The position numbers and the translations under genes are program-made. Below are positions 18,590 through 27,693 of a DNA stretch of 47,774 nt, piece after piece (positions within the stretch are counted from its first letter, which is position 1; the number at the start of each line of letters is the position of its first letter). The DNA lies in contig JAHJBM010000003.1 in assembly GCA_018813505.1 (NCBI GenBank), positions 1-47,774 of the forward strand, read 5' to 3'. Source of the DNA: Microcaldota archaeon. Its GTDB lineage: Archaea; Micrarchaeota; Micrarchaeia; Anstonellales; Bilamarchaeaceae. The notes under the pieces were generated by a model that had not been told where the DNA came from, searched no databases, and saw only the letters and a list, made by a program, of their open reading frames with translations.

Positions 18590-19456
18590 CTAGTTATAAT
18601 CGATATGTATGAATGCATGTGATACTTCCTGAATTGATTCGACAGATCGTTGCACCCGCACTGCAATACTGTGACTTTCCGGACCAGGAGTATTTTTTTC
18701 AAGTATTATTACGATCTCGGTATGTATCCTGTCGCCAACATAATGTGCACGAACTCGGGCTACCTTCTTTACTCCAGGTATTTTTGCTTTCTTTGCGATT
18801 AAATTAACCGTACTTTCATCAGGTCGTGCACCAACAATATAATCAAAGTTCTTTCTTGCAATCATATAACCAGAATAAGCAATATATATTGAGATTATAA
18901 TTGCAGCGATATCATCGAGCATAAAATGACCGAAGTACGCACCGATAACCCCTATGAGAGCCACTGAATTGGATAATACATCATTACGACTGTCCACAGA
19001 CATCGCATCAAGAGCAGCACTTAGTGTTTTTTTGGCAGTGTTTTTGAGGGAGATGTGCATACCAACTTTTACGATTATGGTTATGATGAGAGCACCAAAT
19101 GTGTAGATAGTTATGTCCACAGTATGTGAGTTTGACAATAGATTTGAGATTGCAGACTTAAGTATTTCAAATGAAAGAATGCCTGCAAAAACAGCAATAA
19201 GCATACCGGCTAATGGTTCCATTCGCCTGTGACCAAAAGGATGATCCTGATCAGGGCCACGGGATGATTCTTTTATGGAATAGTAACCTATGAGATATGA
19301 GATTATATCATTCAATGAATCAAAAGCGCTTGAAAGCACAGCTATGCTTCCTGACAGCATTGCAGCAAATATCTTGATAAAGAATAGGATGATATTTATG
19401 AATAGTGAAACCAACGCACTTTTTTCTTCAATTTTCATGAATAATGAAAAGAACAA
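18590..19456 (-). CDS. Cation diffusion facilitator (CDF) family transporter
   Basis: SSAFDSLNDIISY, DQDHPFGHRRMEPLAGM, DAMSVDSRNDVLSNS motifs. Confidence 0.92.
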   Translation of the reverse strand: MFFSLFMKIEEKSALVSLFINIILFFIKIFAAMLSGSIAVLSSAFDSLNDIISYLIGYYSIKESSRGPDQDHPFGHRRMEPLAGMLIAVFAGILSFEILKSAISNLLSNSHTVDITIYTFGALIITIIVKVGMHISLKNTAKKTLSAALDAMSVDSRNDVLSNSVALIGVIGAYFGHFMLDDIAAIIISIYIAYSGYMIARKNFDYIVGARPDESTVNLIAKKAKIPGVKKVARVRAHYVGDRIHTEIVIILEKNTPGPESHSIAVRVQRSVESIQEVSHAFIHIDYN

Positions 19457-19496
19457 TGAAGATTAAAAATATATTGAAAAAGAAGAAATGAAAAAT

Positions 19497-19955
19497 TTAC
19501 TCATCAGATGCCTTCAGATAGTCTTCGTTTTTGAAAGCATATGAAAAGAGTTCTTCTGGTTTAAAGAACCGAGTTATCTCATTCTTTGCAGTTTCTTTTG
19601 AATCTGAAGCGTGAATAACATTTCTTGATGTGCTATTTGAGAAATCGCCCCTTATGCTTCCGGCAGGCGCTTTTGAAGCGTTTGTCGGCCCTACAATAAG
19701 CCTCACAACTTCAACAGCTTCTTTTCCTTCAATAACCATTGCTATTACTGGATGATGAGTCATGAATTTTTCAAGATCATGATAGAATGGCTTGTCAACA
19801 AGATGGGAATAATGCTCTTTTGATTTTTCTTTTGCCATATGAAACATTTTTAATCCAACTATTTTCAGTCCTTTGTTCTCAAATCTTGAGAGAATGCTGC
19901 CTACTAACCCCCTTTGTAATGCATCAGGCTTCAAAAGGATCAGAGTTTGTTCCAT
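19497..19955 (-). CDS. ndk: Nucleoside diphosphate kinase
   Basis: MEQTLILLKPDALQRGLVG, RGDFSNSTSRNVIHASDS; true start probably at 19955. Confidence 0.95.
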   Translation of the reverse strand: MEQTLILLKPDALQRGLVGSILSRFENKGLKIVGLKMFHMAKEKSKEHYSHLVDKPFYHDLEKFMTHHPVIAMVIEGKEAVEVVRLIVGPTNASKAPAGSIRGDFSNSTSRNVIHASDSKETAKNEITRFFKPEELFSYAFKNEDYLKASDE

Positions 19956-19974
19956 ATAATCCAACCACGAAACA

Positions 19975-20235
19975 TTATTTGTTTGACTTTTTACCGGAAG
20001 TGCCTTTTTTGCCACCAGTTTTTTTATCAACCACAGCTTTCGTTCCACCTAGTTGACGTTCTTTGAACTCCCTCGAAGTTACGGTCCATTTCTGTCGCCG
20101 CCCCTCTCTTTTGAGTTTAAGGAAGTTCTTTTTGCACTTGCTTGATGCAAAGGTGTACATAGTCCCGTCTTTCTTCACATAGGTTATCCCCTTACCTTTC
20201 TGAATAGTTTCACCTGAAAAAAAGCATCTGGACAT
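19975..20235 (-). CDS. rpl24e: Ribosomal protein L24e
   Basis: CFFSGETIQKGKGITYVKKDGTMYTFASSKCKKNFLKLKR. Confidence 0.93.
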   Translation of the reverse strand: MSRCFFSGETIQKGKGITYVKKDGTMYTFASSKCKKNFLKLKREGRRQKWTVTSREFKERQLGGTKAVVDKKTGGKKGTSGKKSNK

Positions 20236-20240
20236 CAATA

Positions 20241-20447
20241 TCACCTTGATTTTATTTCTTTAGCTTCTCTATCTGTCTCGAGCAGTACTATAACCATGCC
20301 TTTCCTGACAGGACCTTTGATATTCCTGAGGATAACTCTCCCAGCATCAGGACCTTCCAGAACTTTGCATAGTACCTGGTAAATCTCCCCATATACGCCT
20401 GTTTTGGTACGTATCTCCATAATCTCAGCAGGATATCCTTCAGCCAT
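20241..20447 (-). CDS. rps28e: Ribosomal protein S28e
   Basis: [63 protein letters not shown]. Confidence 0.95.
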   Translation of the reverse strand: MAEGYPAEIMEIRTKTGVYGEIYQVLCKVLEGPDAGRVILRNIKGPVRKGMVIVLLETDREAKEIKSR

Positions 20448-20452
20448 TTAGA

Positions 20453-20827
20453 TCACTTTTTTTCTTTTTGTTCTGGTTTTGGCAATTTCTTAACTATGCC
20501 CTGAAGTTTTTCTGCTGCACCACCAGCATTTTCAACAGCCACAGCTGATGTACCTACCAAGATACCAACTGCAGACCCAAGATCTTTTCTTGTTGGAAGA
20601 AATGCATATGGAATGTTATTTGCCTTGCATAATATAGGAATGTGAACTACAACCTCTTCTGGACTTACATCACCAGCTATTACAACTAACTGTGCAGATT
20701 TCCTTTCAATTGATTTTGTTGTTTCGTTTACACCCTTTTTTATCTTGCCACTATCTTTTGCTACTGAAAGCATTTCCATAATTTGTGGCACTAATTCCTC
20801 TGGTATTTCTAGATCTACATATCCCAT
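20453..20827 (-). CDS. rpl7ae: Ribosomal protein L7Ae
   Basis: KKGVNETTKSIERKSAQLVVIAGDVSPEEVVVHIPILCKANNIPYAFLPTRKDLGSAVG. Confidence 0.95.
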   Translation of the reverse strand: MGYVDLEIPEELVPQIMEMLSVAKDSGKIKKGVNETTKSIERKSAQLVVIAGDVSPEEVVVHIPILCKANNIPYAFLPTRKDLGSAVGILVGTSAVAVENAGGAAEKLQGIVKKLPKPEQKEKK

Positions 20828-20968
20828 TTATTACACCTCGATATAATGTCATCGGTTATAAAAATTGTACGCCTAGAACAATGATTTGTTCCAGATTGTT
20901 GCTATTGCAACAAGAAGTATTGTAAGAAGACAGGTTTAAAAGCCTGCCGTCAATCTGTAAGCACTTGA

Positions 20969-21358
20969 TCAAAGAACTGCACAGTTTACAGAGCGAACTT
21001 CATTCTGCTTTTTTATGACTATGAATAAATCCCGCACTTTTTTTGCATCCCCACACACAACAAGAATACGGAGACAGGTACCTGCATGATGCTGGTGAAT
21101 TTCGGTTCTTATAATATCCTCAAAGGATTTCATTATTTTTGCGAGACACACTCCAGCATGATCACGGTAAGTGATCGTAAAAACAACATCACAATGACCA
21201 CGCATACCCTCAAGAACGCGGTATTCGTTAATAAGCGAATTAATAGTTGCTCTGAGTAGCTTTGAACGACTTTTGAAATCGAGCATGATTTGCAACTTGT
21301 TAAATTCATCAAGTGTATTATTGTCTATAGATATACTAATGATTTTCATCCAATCCAA
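20969..21358 (-). CDS. NikR-like metal-responsive transcriptional regulator
   Basis: RHH-like N-terminus plus ACT-like domain with 'EIHQHHAGTCLRILVVCGDAKKV' metal-site pattern. Confidence 0.75.
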   Translation of the reverse strand: MDWMKIISISIDNNTLDEFNKLQIMLDFKSRSKLLRATINSLINEYRVLEGMRGHCDVVFTITYRDHAGVCLAKIMKSFEDIIRTEIHQHHAGTCLRILVVCGDAKKVRDLFIVIKKQNEVRSVNCAVL

Positions 21359-21472
21359 CTCCGATATTTAATCTTTCAATTAACTGGTTTTTATTAACAG
21401 TGAGATAATTTTTTATCTAAAGTTAATAAGTTATGTGCAAATATTTAATAACTATTGTAAAGGAATGATGGT

Positions 21473-22210
21473 ATGGCTGGAGAACTGATATGGATACTTG
21501 GAGCTGCAATCCTTGATGCAGGATTGGGATTTGCAGGAGTGTTTTCACTTTGGATCAGTAAGAAAAATCTTACGGAGATATCCGCCATATTAATGGCTTT
21601 TGCAGCAGGAAGCCTTCTTGGAGGCGCTTTCCTCCATCTTTTGCCTGAAGCCATGGAAAATCTTGATACTGAACAAGCATTTTTAATGACTCTGATAGGT
21701 TTTTCATTATTCATATTACTTGAAGCATATGTACACTGGCACCATTGCAAAGAATGTGAAATACACCCATTCTCATATGTGATGCTTGTTGGTGATGGAG
21801 TCCATAATTTCATTGGTGGACTCGTACTTACTGCAAGTTTTCTGGTAAGTATACCACTTGGAATTGCAACCATTGTTGCCATAGTGGCACACGAACTTCC
21901 GCAGCAGCTCGGAATATTTGGAGTCTTAATAAAAGGCGGACTTAAGAGAGATAAGGCATTATTGTACAGCTTTGCGGCACAGTCAACAATTATTCTTGGT
22001 GCTCTTGTAGGTTATTTTTTATCTGGAATAGTTGGAGGGATTGCAATATTTCTTGTACCTTTTGCCGCAGGGAATTTCATATACATTGCAGCATCGGATC
22101 TGATTCCGGAAATGCATAAATCAGAAGGTCTGGAAAAGATAAGAAATATCGTAGTGTTCATAGTCGGGATTCTGTTTATGTGGGCCCTCAAAATATATGG
22201 AGCCGGATAA
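21473..22210 (+). CDS. ZIP-family metal transporter
   Basis: GDGVHNFIGGLVLTASF and HELPQQLGIFGVLI motifs. Confidence 0.92.
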   Translation: MAGELIWILGAAILDAGLGFAGVFSLWISKKNLTEISAILMAFAAGSLLGGAFLHLLPEAMENLDTEQAFLMTLIGFSLFILLEAYVHWHHCKECEIHPFSYVMLVGDGVHNFIGGLVLTASFLVSIPLGIATIVAIVAHELPQQLGIFGVLIKGGLKRDKALLYSFAAQSTIILGALVGYFLSGIVGGIAIFLVPFAAGNFIYIAASDLIPEMHKSEGLEKIRNIVVFIVGILFMWALKIYGAG

Positions 22211-22229
22211 GTAGGGGAATGTAACTGGT

Positions 22230-23186
22230 TTAGAAAAACCAGTCGAATACATAACCGATGATCACTATTCCGATTGCAACAAGCCCAAAGAACAATAAGA
22301 GAAGCCTGATCTTCATCACCCTCCTCAGGATTATCGCTTCTGGAAGGCTGAGAGCCGCGGTAGCCATCATAAATGCCAACGCAGTTCCAAGAGGAACACC
22401 TTTCTGGAAAAGTGCAACTGCAATTGGAACCACTGCACTGCAATTTGCATAGATGGGTATGCCGACTAAAACTGCAAGTGGAACTGCAAAAATGCCACCG
22501 GCAGAAAGAAGTGATTCTATTGTTTCTTCAGGAACAAAACCATGGATTGCTGCACCAACCCCAACTCCCAAAATTACCCAAATCCAAAGTTTAGAAAGCA
22601 TGGTTTTTGCTTCGGTATAACCAAAAGATAATCGCTGGACAAAAGAAACGAATTTTTGTTCTTTTACCTGCTTTTTGTTTAGCTTTAAATCATCCTCAAG
22701 TTCATCCCTTAAACTAGATTTACCTATAATAAGACCGATTGATGTTCCAAGAAGAATGCCAAGTACGACATAAGAAATAGTTACTTCTACTCCAAAAAAT
22801 CCTAACATTAACACTGCCACATACTCATTGACCAGTGGAGAGGTTGCAAGAAAAGAAAATGCCACACCTGGAGAAACGCCTGCTTCCAAAAAACCAATGA
22901 AAATAGGTATTGATGAACAAGAACAGAATGGAGTTAATGCTCCAAAGCTGGAGGCTAAAAGATTTGGTAATACTGGAATTTTAAATGAAAGTAGATTTCT
23001 TATGGTTTTTTGAGTTAAATATGTTCTTAGTATACCCATTACAAAAATCATCACGAACAGCAGAAACAAAATTTTTGGGCTGTCGTAAATGAAAAATTCT
23101 AAAGAACTGGCGAGTGTGGAACCAGGTTCGAGTTTAATTAATTCGTAAACAACCCATTTTGAAAAAAGTTCGAAAGGATCAGTCAT
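22230..23186 (-). CDS. Permease of the UPF0718/ArsP-like family
   Basis: TPFCSCSSIPIFIGFLEAGVSPGVAFSFLATSPLVNEY motif and polytopic hydrophobicity. Confidence 0.88.
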   Translation of the reverse strand: MTDPFELFSKWVVYELIKLEPGSTLASSLEFFIYDSPKILFLLFVMIFVMGILRTYLTQKTIRNLLSFKIPVLPNLLASSFGALTPFCSCSSIPIFIGFLEAGVSPGVAFSFLATSPLVNEYVAVLMLGFFGVEVTISYVVLGILLGTSIGLIIGKSSLRDELEDDLKLNKKQVKEQKFVSFVQRLSFGYTEAKTMLSKLWIWVILGVGVGAAIHGFVPEETIESLLSAGGIFAVPLAVLVGIPIYANCSAVVPIAVALFQKGVPLGTALAFMMATAALSLPEAIILRRVMKIRLLLLFFGLVAIGIVIIGYVFDWFF

Positions 23187-23311
23187 TTACATTTACCCTC
23201 ACAACAACACGACTTCTTTTTTGATTCCTTTTTCAAGAAACTATCAAGTTTTTTGGTTACTGAATGCAAAATTCCCTTTTTTTCTTCTTTTTTATTTTTT
23301 TCATTTCCCAT
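23183..23311 (-). CDS. Small Lys/Cys-rich protein (42 aa) translationally coupled to the permease; absent from the ORF track
   Basis: Hand translation: MGNEKNKKEEKKGILHSVTKKLDSFLKKESKKKSCCCEGKCK*; stop overlaps permease start as ATGA. Confidence 0.65.
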   Translation of the reverse strand: MGNEKNKKEEKKGILHSVTKKLDSFLKKESKKKSCCCEGKCK

Positions 23312-23333
23312 TTTATCACCAAATAAGGTTAAT

Positions 23334-23585
23334 CTAAAATGCTATTCCAATGAAATGTAATATAAGCACTATCATCAGGCCAAAAAATCCACCCAACCCA
23401 ACTGTGAGGAGGGACCAGAAATTTATTTCTATCCCAAATCCAAAAAACCAATTCAATGCCAGGAAAACAAGCAGACCTGCAATTGAGTTGATTATGATTG
23501 GAATGATGCTTTTCATTACTTGATAGAAGAAATACACTGCAACCAGAACAACAATCAGCACGATTAACTGGATAAATAACGACAT
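23334..23585 (-). CDS. Small membrane protein resembling the BofA family
   Basis: 83 aa with 'SIIPIIINSIAGLLVFLALNWFFGFGIEINFWSLLTVGLGGFFGLMIVLIL' pattern. Confidence 0.6.
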   Translation of the reverse strand: MSLFIQLIVLIVVLVAVYFFYQVMKSIIPIIINSIAGLLVFLALNWFFGFGIEINFWSLLTVGLGGFFGLMIVLILHFIGIAF

Positions 23586-23752
23586 ATGTAACTATCACTA
23601 ACAAGCATTTTAATTGTTAGATTTTAATTATTAGCCAATATGCTTCGGATAATGTGGGGAGATAGTTGCATTAGAATGGCAAACACAGATAAATTTATCA
23701 TGCAACAATCAAATAGAAACATACTCTGATATAATAAAAAATAAAAGAATAG

Positions 23753-24262
23753 TTAGTCAGAACCAGGAATTTCTGTATCAAGACCCTCATCAGAGACAGG
23801 CGAATCAGTATCGATTTCGAAAAGATCCGCAATTTCATCATCTGATGGTGTAGAAGTCGAATTGGCCTCATTTGAAACAGTTTCGTCTTCTACTTGTTCA
23901 GTTTCTTCTGATACTTCTGTTTCATCTGTTGGTTCTGTTCCGAGTTCACCTTCAGGAGCTACTTCGGTTTCTTCAGAGGTAGTTTCTTCTTCAGAAGGTT
24001 CTTCGGCTTCAACTGATGAATCATCTTCCGCAGCAGTTTTATTCGTTTCATCAGAAACTATGGTTTCTTCTGGCTCTTCTGTGCTCAAGGATTCATTGTT
24101 ATCTTCTGTTGAGGCTGATGAATCCGAACTTATATTAGTCCCATTTTCATCTGTTGCTTCAAGCACATGATCATCTTCTTGAGGTTCTGCAGATTTGGCT
24201 GCACAACCAAAGAAGATGAATGTTACTGCCAAAAGTAATAACACCAATATCTTTGTATTCAT
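23753..24262 (-). CDS. Acidic low-complexity (Glu/Ser/Thr) lipoprotein-like protein
   Basis: Signal segment LVLLLLAVTFIFFGCAAK with lipobox-like cysteine, then E/S/T-rich repeats. Confidence 0.65.
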   Translation of the reverse strand: MNTKILVLLLLAVTFIFFGCAAKSAEPQEDDHVLEATDENGTNISSDSSASTEDNNESLSTEEPEETIVSDETNKTAAEDDSSVEAEEPSEEETTSEETEVAPEGELGTEPTDETEVSEETEQVEDETVSNEANSTSTPSDDEIADLFEIDTDSPVSDEGLDTEIPGSD

Positions 24263-25170
24263 TATAACACACCATCCAATATCAAGAGTTTTATTGAATT
24301 GAAATCATGGAAAAGTTCTGCTGCATCAATCCAGCACTCTGCATTTTGTGAACTGTATTGAACAGGAGATGAGATCGAACTTGAGTATTCACATTCTTCA
24401 ATAAGAGTTAGAGTATCTACCTCAAGGACATTGCTCTTTTCTAAAATTTCCTCTTTGTTCCTATTGTATCCTGCTTCTATTATAGGCTTTGCATATTCGA
24501 TTGTGGATACCATCTTCTCAAGTCTAAATAATAGTAGTAATCTTGAATGCCTTAGATAAAGTTTACGCACTTCAGTTGGATTCTGACTATCAAATGCAGG
24601 ATCTATATCATCAACAAGACCTTCAGCATGTGTTACTACTGCTTCCATTCCAGATGTATCAGCACCTATTGCATCAAGTTCCTCGATCTGAGTATTTGCA
24701 TAGTCGATTTCATTATTTACATATTGTTTTGATGCATCTCTTTCATTTTCCATAGCCGCGACTCTACAATCTGCAAGATTTTCTTGGAAATGAATTTCAT
24801 TAGTCCTTACACATGCAAAGAATCCTAATGATTTGTTTGCCAGTGCATCGACAACAAGCGCACCCAAGAGATCGAGAGAGTGTTTACTTAATTGCAGACT
24901 ATTAATTCCAAAATCAACTGAGTCATCTTCATCGGCAGCTTCCCGAATATCTGCAAGGTCTGATCTTAGGTCATCCATATAATCAGACGAATCAAAAACA
25001 GATACATTATGCTCAGAAGCACATTCTCCCCTCATAAGAAGCCAATTACCTGCATAGTCCACATTGCAAACCATATAATCATATCTTGCATCAAGCATAT
25101 CAGTTGTTGCATCATTCGTCCATGCAAAAGATAAGCTTGCTAAAATCAGTAAAGCAATAATATATTTCAT
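24262..25170 (-). CDS. Exported predicted helical protein
   Basis: 302 aa, N-terminal signal peptide MKYIIALLILASLSFAW; immediately precedes the acidic lipoprotein on the same strand. Confidence 0.6.
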   Translation of the reverse strand: MKYIIALLILASLSFAWTNDATTDMLDARYDYMVCNVDYAGNWLLMRGECASEHNVSVFDSSDYMDDLRSDLADIREAADEDDSVDFGINSLQLSKHSLDLLGALVVDALANKSLGFFACVRTNEIHFQENLADCRVAAMENERDASKQYVNNEIDYANTQIEELDAIGADTSGMEAVVTHAEGLVDDIDPAFDSQNPTEVRKLYLRHSRLLLLFRLEKMVSTIEYAKPIIEAGYNRNKEEILEKSNVLEVDTLTLIEECEYSSSISSPVQYSSQNAECWIDAAELFHDFNSIKLLILDGVL

Positions 25171-25283
25171 AGAATCACTAATGGAATTGAACGTAGTACT
25201 TTTAAAAGATTATGAGGTAGAGTGTTTATTTGTGGAAACTAGAGTATTTTTAAATGGTTTTATTTAGGTAATATATTAGATAT

Positions 25284-26030
25284 ATGGTTAGGGATATTAT
25301 GGAACCAGAATGGGTAACTAAAAAAGATGATAATTCAATTCTATTCGAGGTTAGTATTAACCATCCGTGCTGGTTTTGTGATGTTACTGAAAAAAATCGA
25401 GATGCAATATTGATTTCAACAATGTCTTCAATCCACGAAGACAGCATAACAAATATTGTACAATTGACATCCTCAACACCAGAAAAGGACATTGAATTTA
25501 TAAGAAATCATAAATTAGTGAAAAAGGTGGATGTGCTTCTACTCAATATCAATGGTGCTTTGCTAAAAGTAATTTCAAGTTACAAGGCAATGACCTACAA
25601 TATATTGCATCAAACAGATGTAATGCTTTTAGAATCACCAACAACGGCAGACGGTAATGATTCTGAGATATTATTAGCTAAATCACACAAATCAATGAAT
25701 GAACTTTTAAGTAGATGGAAAGAACAGGAAGGATATGAAGTTAGATTAAAAAAGAAAAAACATTTCAAAACGGATGATGCAAATGGATATGGTGTTTTTA
25801 GCAAAAGTGGATTTTTTGATCTTAAATCTGCAAAGGAATTGCTAAGTGGTAAACAACTTGATATATTTAGACTCGCTGGCGATTATGGATATTACGAAAT
25901 GCCAAAAAGAATTACAATAGAAGAACTTGCGGAAAAAGTTGATCTCGCCCCATCAACTGTTGCTGAGCATCTGAGGAAAGCAGAAATGAAATTGTTACCA
26001 GTTCTTAGTAAAGTTTTGAGAAAAATATAG
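25284..26030 (+). CDS. Bat-type (HTH_10) transcriptional regulator
   Basis: C-terminal 'LSGKQLDIFRLAGDYGYYEMPKRITIEELAEKVDLAPSTVAEHLRKAEMKLL'. Confidence 0.85.
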   Translation: MVRDIMEPEWVTKKDDNSILFEVSINHPCWFCDVTEKNRDAILISTMSSIHEDSITNIVQLTSSTPEKDIEFIRNHKLVKKVDVLLLNINGALLKVISSYKAMTYNILHQTDVMLLESPTTADGNDSEILLAKSHKSMNELLSRWKEQEGYEVRLKKKKHFKTDDANGYGVFSKSGFFDLKSAKELLSGKQLDIFRLAGDYGYYEMPKRITIEELAEKVDLAPSTVAEHLRKAEMKLLPVLSKVLRKI

Positions 26031-26089
26031 TTCATAAAACAAAAACAGAACTCAGATCAAAACTCGAAATTGCACATTGAAAACATGAT

Positions 26090-26107
26090 TACCGCTCTAT
26101 AGCGGTA
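26090..26107. promoter_or_regulatory. Palindromic candidate operator upstream of the Cys-rich repeat operon
   Basis: TACCGCT-CTAT-AGCGGTA directly upstream of TATA-like gatatatag. Confidence 0.55.
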
Positions 26108-26144
26108 TTAATGATATATAGACGAAAATGAATAACTCTTAAAT

Positions 26145-26924
26145 ATGGAGCGCGAGCCATACAATATTCTTAATAAAGGTTGGAAAACAACATGTAAAAT
26201 TCTTTTCGGAGAGGAACTAGGTGAGTTGCAAGAGTACGACCAGTATTTGAAAGAAGCGATGGTTGGTAAGGCAGTGAAATCGGATTTTTCCGGAAAGGAG
26301 TTGTGGGTTGCATCTGAACAGTATTGTAACGATGCAAAATTTTTTGATTATGCTAACGAATTAGAACTCGCTTCAAAAGAACTATCAAAACCAATTAATG
26401 TAAATAAGATAAAAGATATTGATTCATTGGTTAATGAATTACAAGAGAAGATAATATATTGTGGAAACAAAACCCTTGGAAACTCTAAATATGTTGAGTA
26501 TTCTGATGACATAACTGATAGTGTATATATACTGAATTCTGCCAACATTGTGCGCAGCAAGTATATGGCATATTGCTATTTGATTTATGATGGTGAATCA
26601 AATTTTGCAGTGACAACAAGTGGAGAAAGTACGAATTGTATCAGGTGTTTTTACAATAACAGTTTAAGACGTTGTTTTGAGATCGTATCATCAGTGGCCC
26701 TTTCAGATTGCTATTTTTGTTTTAATATAATGAACTCTGGAAATTGCATGTTTTCATTCAACCTTAGAGCAAAACAGAACGTGATTGGAAATGTTCAGCT
26801 TAGTAAGGATCAATACAATGAATTGAAAAACAAATTACTTGGTGAAATGATTGATGAACTGAAAACAAAGAAACGACTCGGATTTTCTATAGTAGATATT
26901 CTCAATGGGTGGAAACATGATTGA
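26145..26924 (+). CDS. Cys-rich probable beta-helix module protein, copy A
   Basis: Shares with the following ORFs: 'C.I(L)FGEELGELQEYD', 'CGNKTLGNSKYV..SDDI', 'RCFEI...SDCYFCFN', 'MFSFNLRAKQNVIGNVQLSKDQY'. Confidence 0.75.
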   Translation: MEREPYNILNKGWKTTCKILFGEELGELQEYDQYLKEAMVGKAVKSDFSGKELWVASEQYCNDAKFFDYANELELASKELSKPINVNKIKDIDSLVNELQEKIIYCGNKTLGNSKYVEYSDDITDSVYILNSANIVRSKYMAYCYLIYDGESNFAVTTSGESTNCIRCFYNNSLRRCFEIVSSVALSDCYFCFNIMNSGNCMFSFNLRAKQNVIGNVQLSKDQYNELKNKLLGEMIDELKTKKRLGFSIVDILNGWKHD

Positions 26925-27693
26925 AGAATTAGAAAAAGAATTTTCCAATACCACTAAACTATTACTTGGTGCTGAACTTAAAGGACTTGAAGAGTATGGG
27001 GAATGGATTGGTAAACGAGTCCCGATACCAGAGAGAACAACATCAGCAATTAGTGGCAACGATGTTTGGATACCTACGTGCCCAATATATCTGAAAAAAA
27101 GATTTTATAATGCAAGGTCAATATCGCTTGATGAGATGGAAAAATTACCAAAAACTCATTTTAACGCAGATGAAATCAAAAATAGCACAATAAAGGATAT
27201 GATAAACAAATTCATCGAACCAGTAAATTATTATTGTGGAAATTTTAGACATTGGACATATGCTAACGTAGAAAAATGCAGTGGCGCTGGAGATGGAAGG
27301 AATATCATGTACGGAGATGACACCTATAGAGGAGTGAAAAATATTTCACATGGTTGGTATGTGTTATTTTCTCAAAATGCATTTGGATGTTATGGAGTAA
27401 TGAATTCAAGTTTCCTGATCCATGCATATAATTCTACTAAGATCACGCGTTGTTTTGAAGTTGATGGGTGTAAGAGTTCAAGTGGACTGGTGTTTTGTTA
27501 TAACTGCGAAAACGTTCAGGATTCTATGTTTTGTTTTAATACGAAAAATCTCAGATATGCCATTGGGAATACTGTTATTGGTGCTGAGGAATACAAACGA
27601 ATCAGATCAATGGTTTTGAATGAAATCGTAAATGATTTACAGGAAAAAAAATCTTATGAACGTGATATTTTCAACATAAGGTATATGGGTTAG
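26905..27693 (+). CDS. Cys-rich probable beta-helix module protein, copy B
   Basis: 'LLLGAELKGLEEYGEWI', 'RCFEVDGCKSSSGLVFCYNCENVQDSMFCFNTKNLRYAIGN'; overlaps copy A by 20 nt. Confidence 0.75.
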   Translation: MGGNMIEELEKEFSNTTKLLLGAELKGLEEYGEWIGKRVPIPERTTSAISGNDVWIPTCPIYLKKRFYNARSISLDEMEKLPKTHFNADEIKNSTIKDMINKFIEPVNYYCGNFRHWTYANVEKCSGAGDGRNIMYGDDTYRGVKNISHGWYVLFSQNAFGCYGVMNSSFLIHAYNSTKITRCFEVDGCKSSSGLVFCYNCENVQDSMFCFNTKNLRYAIGNTVIGAEEYKRIRSMVLNEIVNDLQEKKSYERDIFNIRYMG

